DNA of 13,765 nt from Paracoccaceae bacterium (GTDB lineage Bacteria; Pseudomonadota; Alphaproteobacteria; Rhodobacterales; Rhodobacteraceae): NCBI GenBank assembly GCA_016937725.1, contig JAFGVZ010000060.1:1-13765 (forward strand). The letters are read 5' to 3'. How positions within the stretch are numbered: the stretch's first letter is position 1; every line of letters begins with the position of its first letter. Shown here piece after piece: positions 13,355-13,765 of the stretch. A program made the translations under genes and the position numbers. Below the pieces are notes generated by a model that was not told the origin of the DNA, did no database searches, and worked only from the letters and a program-made list of their open reading frames with translations.

Positions 13355-13422
13355 GGGCGCTCCTTTGGCGAAACGGGTTTGGCCGCAGGTTTACGGGGAA
13401 GCCGGGGCAGGGGCAAGCGCCC

Positions 13423-13765
13423 TCAATACCCCTTCTTCGCAGTCCGGTCGCCGCTTAACGAGTCGTGCCGCCGTTCCACAAGCAGCTCTATCGCATCGGC
13501 CAGATGTTCGCGCTGGATGTTGCGGTCGCCATTCGCCACGCGGATGCGGTGCGCTTCGATCATCACATCGGCATGGCGGCAGCCTTCGGGTGGTTCAAAC
13601 CGGTAACTGGCCAACTCAATGCGCAGGCCCAGCGGGTCGCGGAAATAGATCGAATCCATAAAGCCACGATCCTTCGGCCCCGAATGCCGCACCCCGCGCG
13701 CGTCGAGCCGCTTGGCGATCTGCCAGAAGCTCGCCTGCGAGACGTTGAACGCCAGATGGTGCAAA
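13423..13765 (-). CDS. VOC-family (glyoxalase/dioxygenase fold) protein, 5' end outside the window
   Basis: The frame is open to the right edge, so the start codon lies outside. About 113 C-terminal residues are present. HHLAFNV at the edge and FMDSIYFRDPLGLRIELASYRF (about residues 35-55 of the visible part) are the paired-beta-alpha-beta signatures of the vicinal oxygen chelate superfamily. The histidine pair and the glutamate of RIEL are in the usual metal-ligand positions. A C-terminal extension of about 55 residues (EAHRIRVANGDRNIQREHLADAIELLVERR) follows the fold. The reaction is unknown; catechol dioxygenases, glyoxalases and resistance proteins all share this fold. It precedes proS on the same strand with a 68-nt gap and no obvious terminator, so co-transcription is possible. 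Confidence 0.8.
   Translation of the reverse strand, partial: LHHLAFNVSQASFWQIAKRLDARGVRHSGPKDRGFMDSIYFRDPLGLRIELASYRFEPPEGCRHADVMIEAHRIRVANGDRNIQREHLADAIELLVERRHDSLSGDRTAKKGY

Noticed and set aside
12308..13606. A 432-codon plus-strand frame opposite proS
   Set aside because: It is antisense to proS and runs across its ribosome binding site into the VOC gene. No domain is recognised.
1..13765. CRISPR arrays, tRNA/rRNA genes, insertion sequences, phage or defence genes
   Set aside because: I looked through both strands and saw no spaced repeats, cloverleaf-like segments, transposase motifs or defence domains. The intergenic gaps are all under 250 nt.

Overview
The window is chromosomal housekeeping DNA from a GC-rich alphaproteobacterium. 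It most resembles the order Rhodobacterales (Rhodobacteraceae/Paracoccaceae). The reasons are a short prolyl-tRNA synthetase without the editing insertion, an L21 protein carrying a C-terminal helix-hairpin-helix extension, and an mreBCD-mrdA-rodA cluster followed by a D-2-hydroxyacid dehydrogenase. I saw no transposase, integrase, CRISPR array, phage gene, tRNA or rRNA. Almost every base is assigned to recognisable core genes.

Layout from left to right. (1) Bases 1-79 hold the last codons of an unidentified plus-strand gene, followed by a symmetrical terminator shared with a converging GNAT acetyltransferase gene. (2) A minus-strand ribosomal operon runs rplU (L21 fused to an HhH domain) to rpmA (L27). 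A hairpin follows it, and then the GNAT gene with an unusually structured leader. (3) A divergent plus-strand gene encodes a periplasmic rhodanese-like protein. Its stop codon overlaps the stop codon of a minus-strand, membrane-anchored PilP/GspC-like protein. (4) The main block is a minus-strand cell-elongation operon: mreB, mreC, mreD, mrdA (PBP2), rodA, then a GhrA-like D-2-hydroxyacid dehydrogenase. From mreC to the dehydrogenase each junction is an overlap of 4-8 nt, so the five genes are probably translationally coupled. (5) A GatB/YqeY-domain gene lies upstream of mreB and is separated from it by a hairpin. It is divergent from carA. (6) carA (plus) and proS (minus) converge on a strong bidirectional terminator. 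(7) A VOC-family protein gene, cut by the window edge, lies upstream of proS.

Functionally, MreB filaments, MreC and MreD organise the RodA glycosyltransferase and the PBP2 transpeptidase for lateral peptidoglycan synthesis. rplU, rpmA and proS serve translation. carA supplies the glutaminase subunit for carbamoyl phosphate (arginine and pyrimidines). I found no clear new multi-gene system. The points most worth a second look are the L21-HhH fusion, the alternative RNA structures in the GNAT leader, the dehydrogenase coupled to rodA, the orphan PilP-like protein, and a 16-bp-period direct repeat that overlaps the putative rhodanese promoter.
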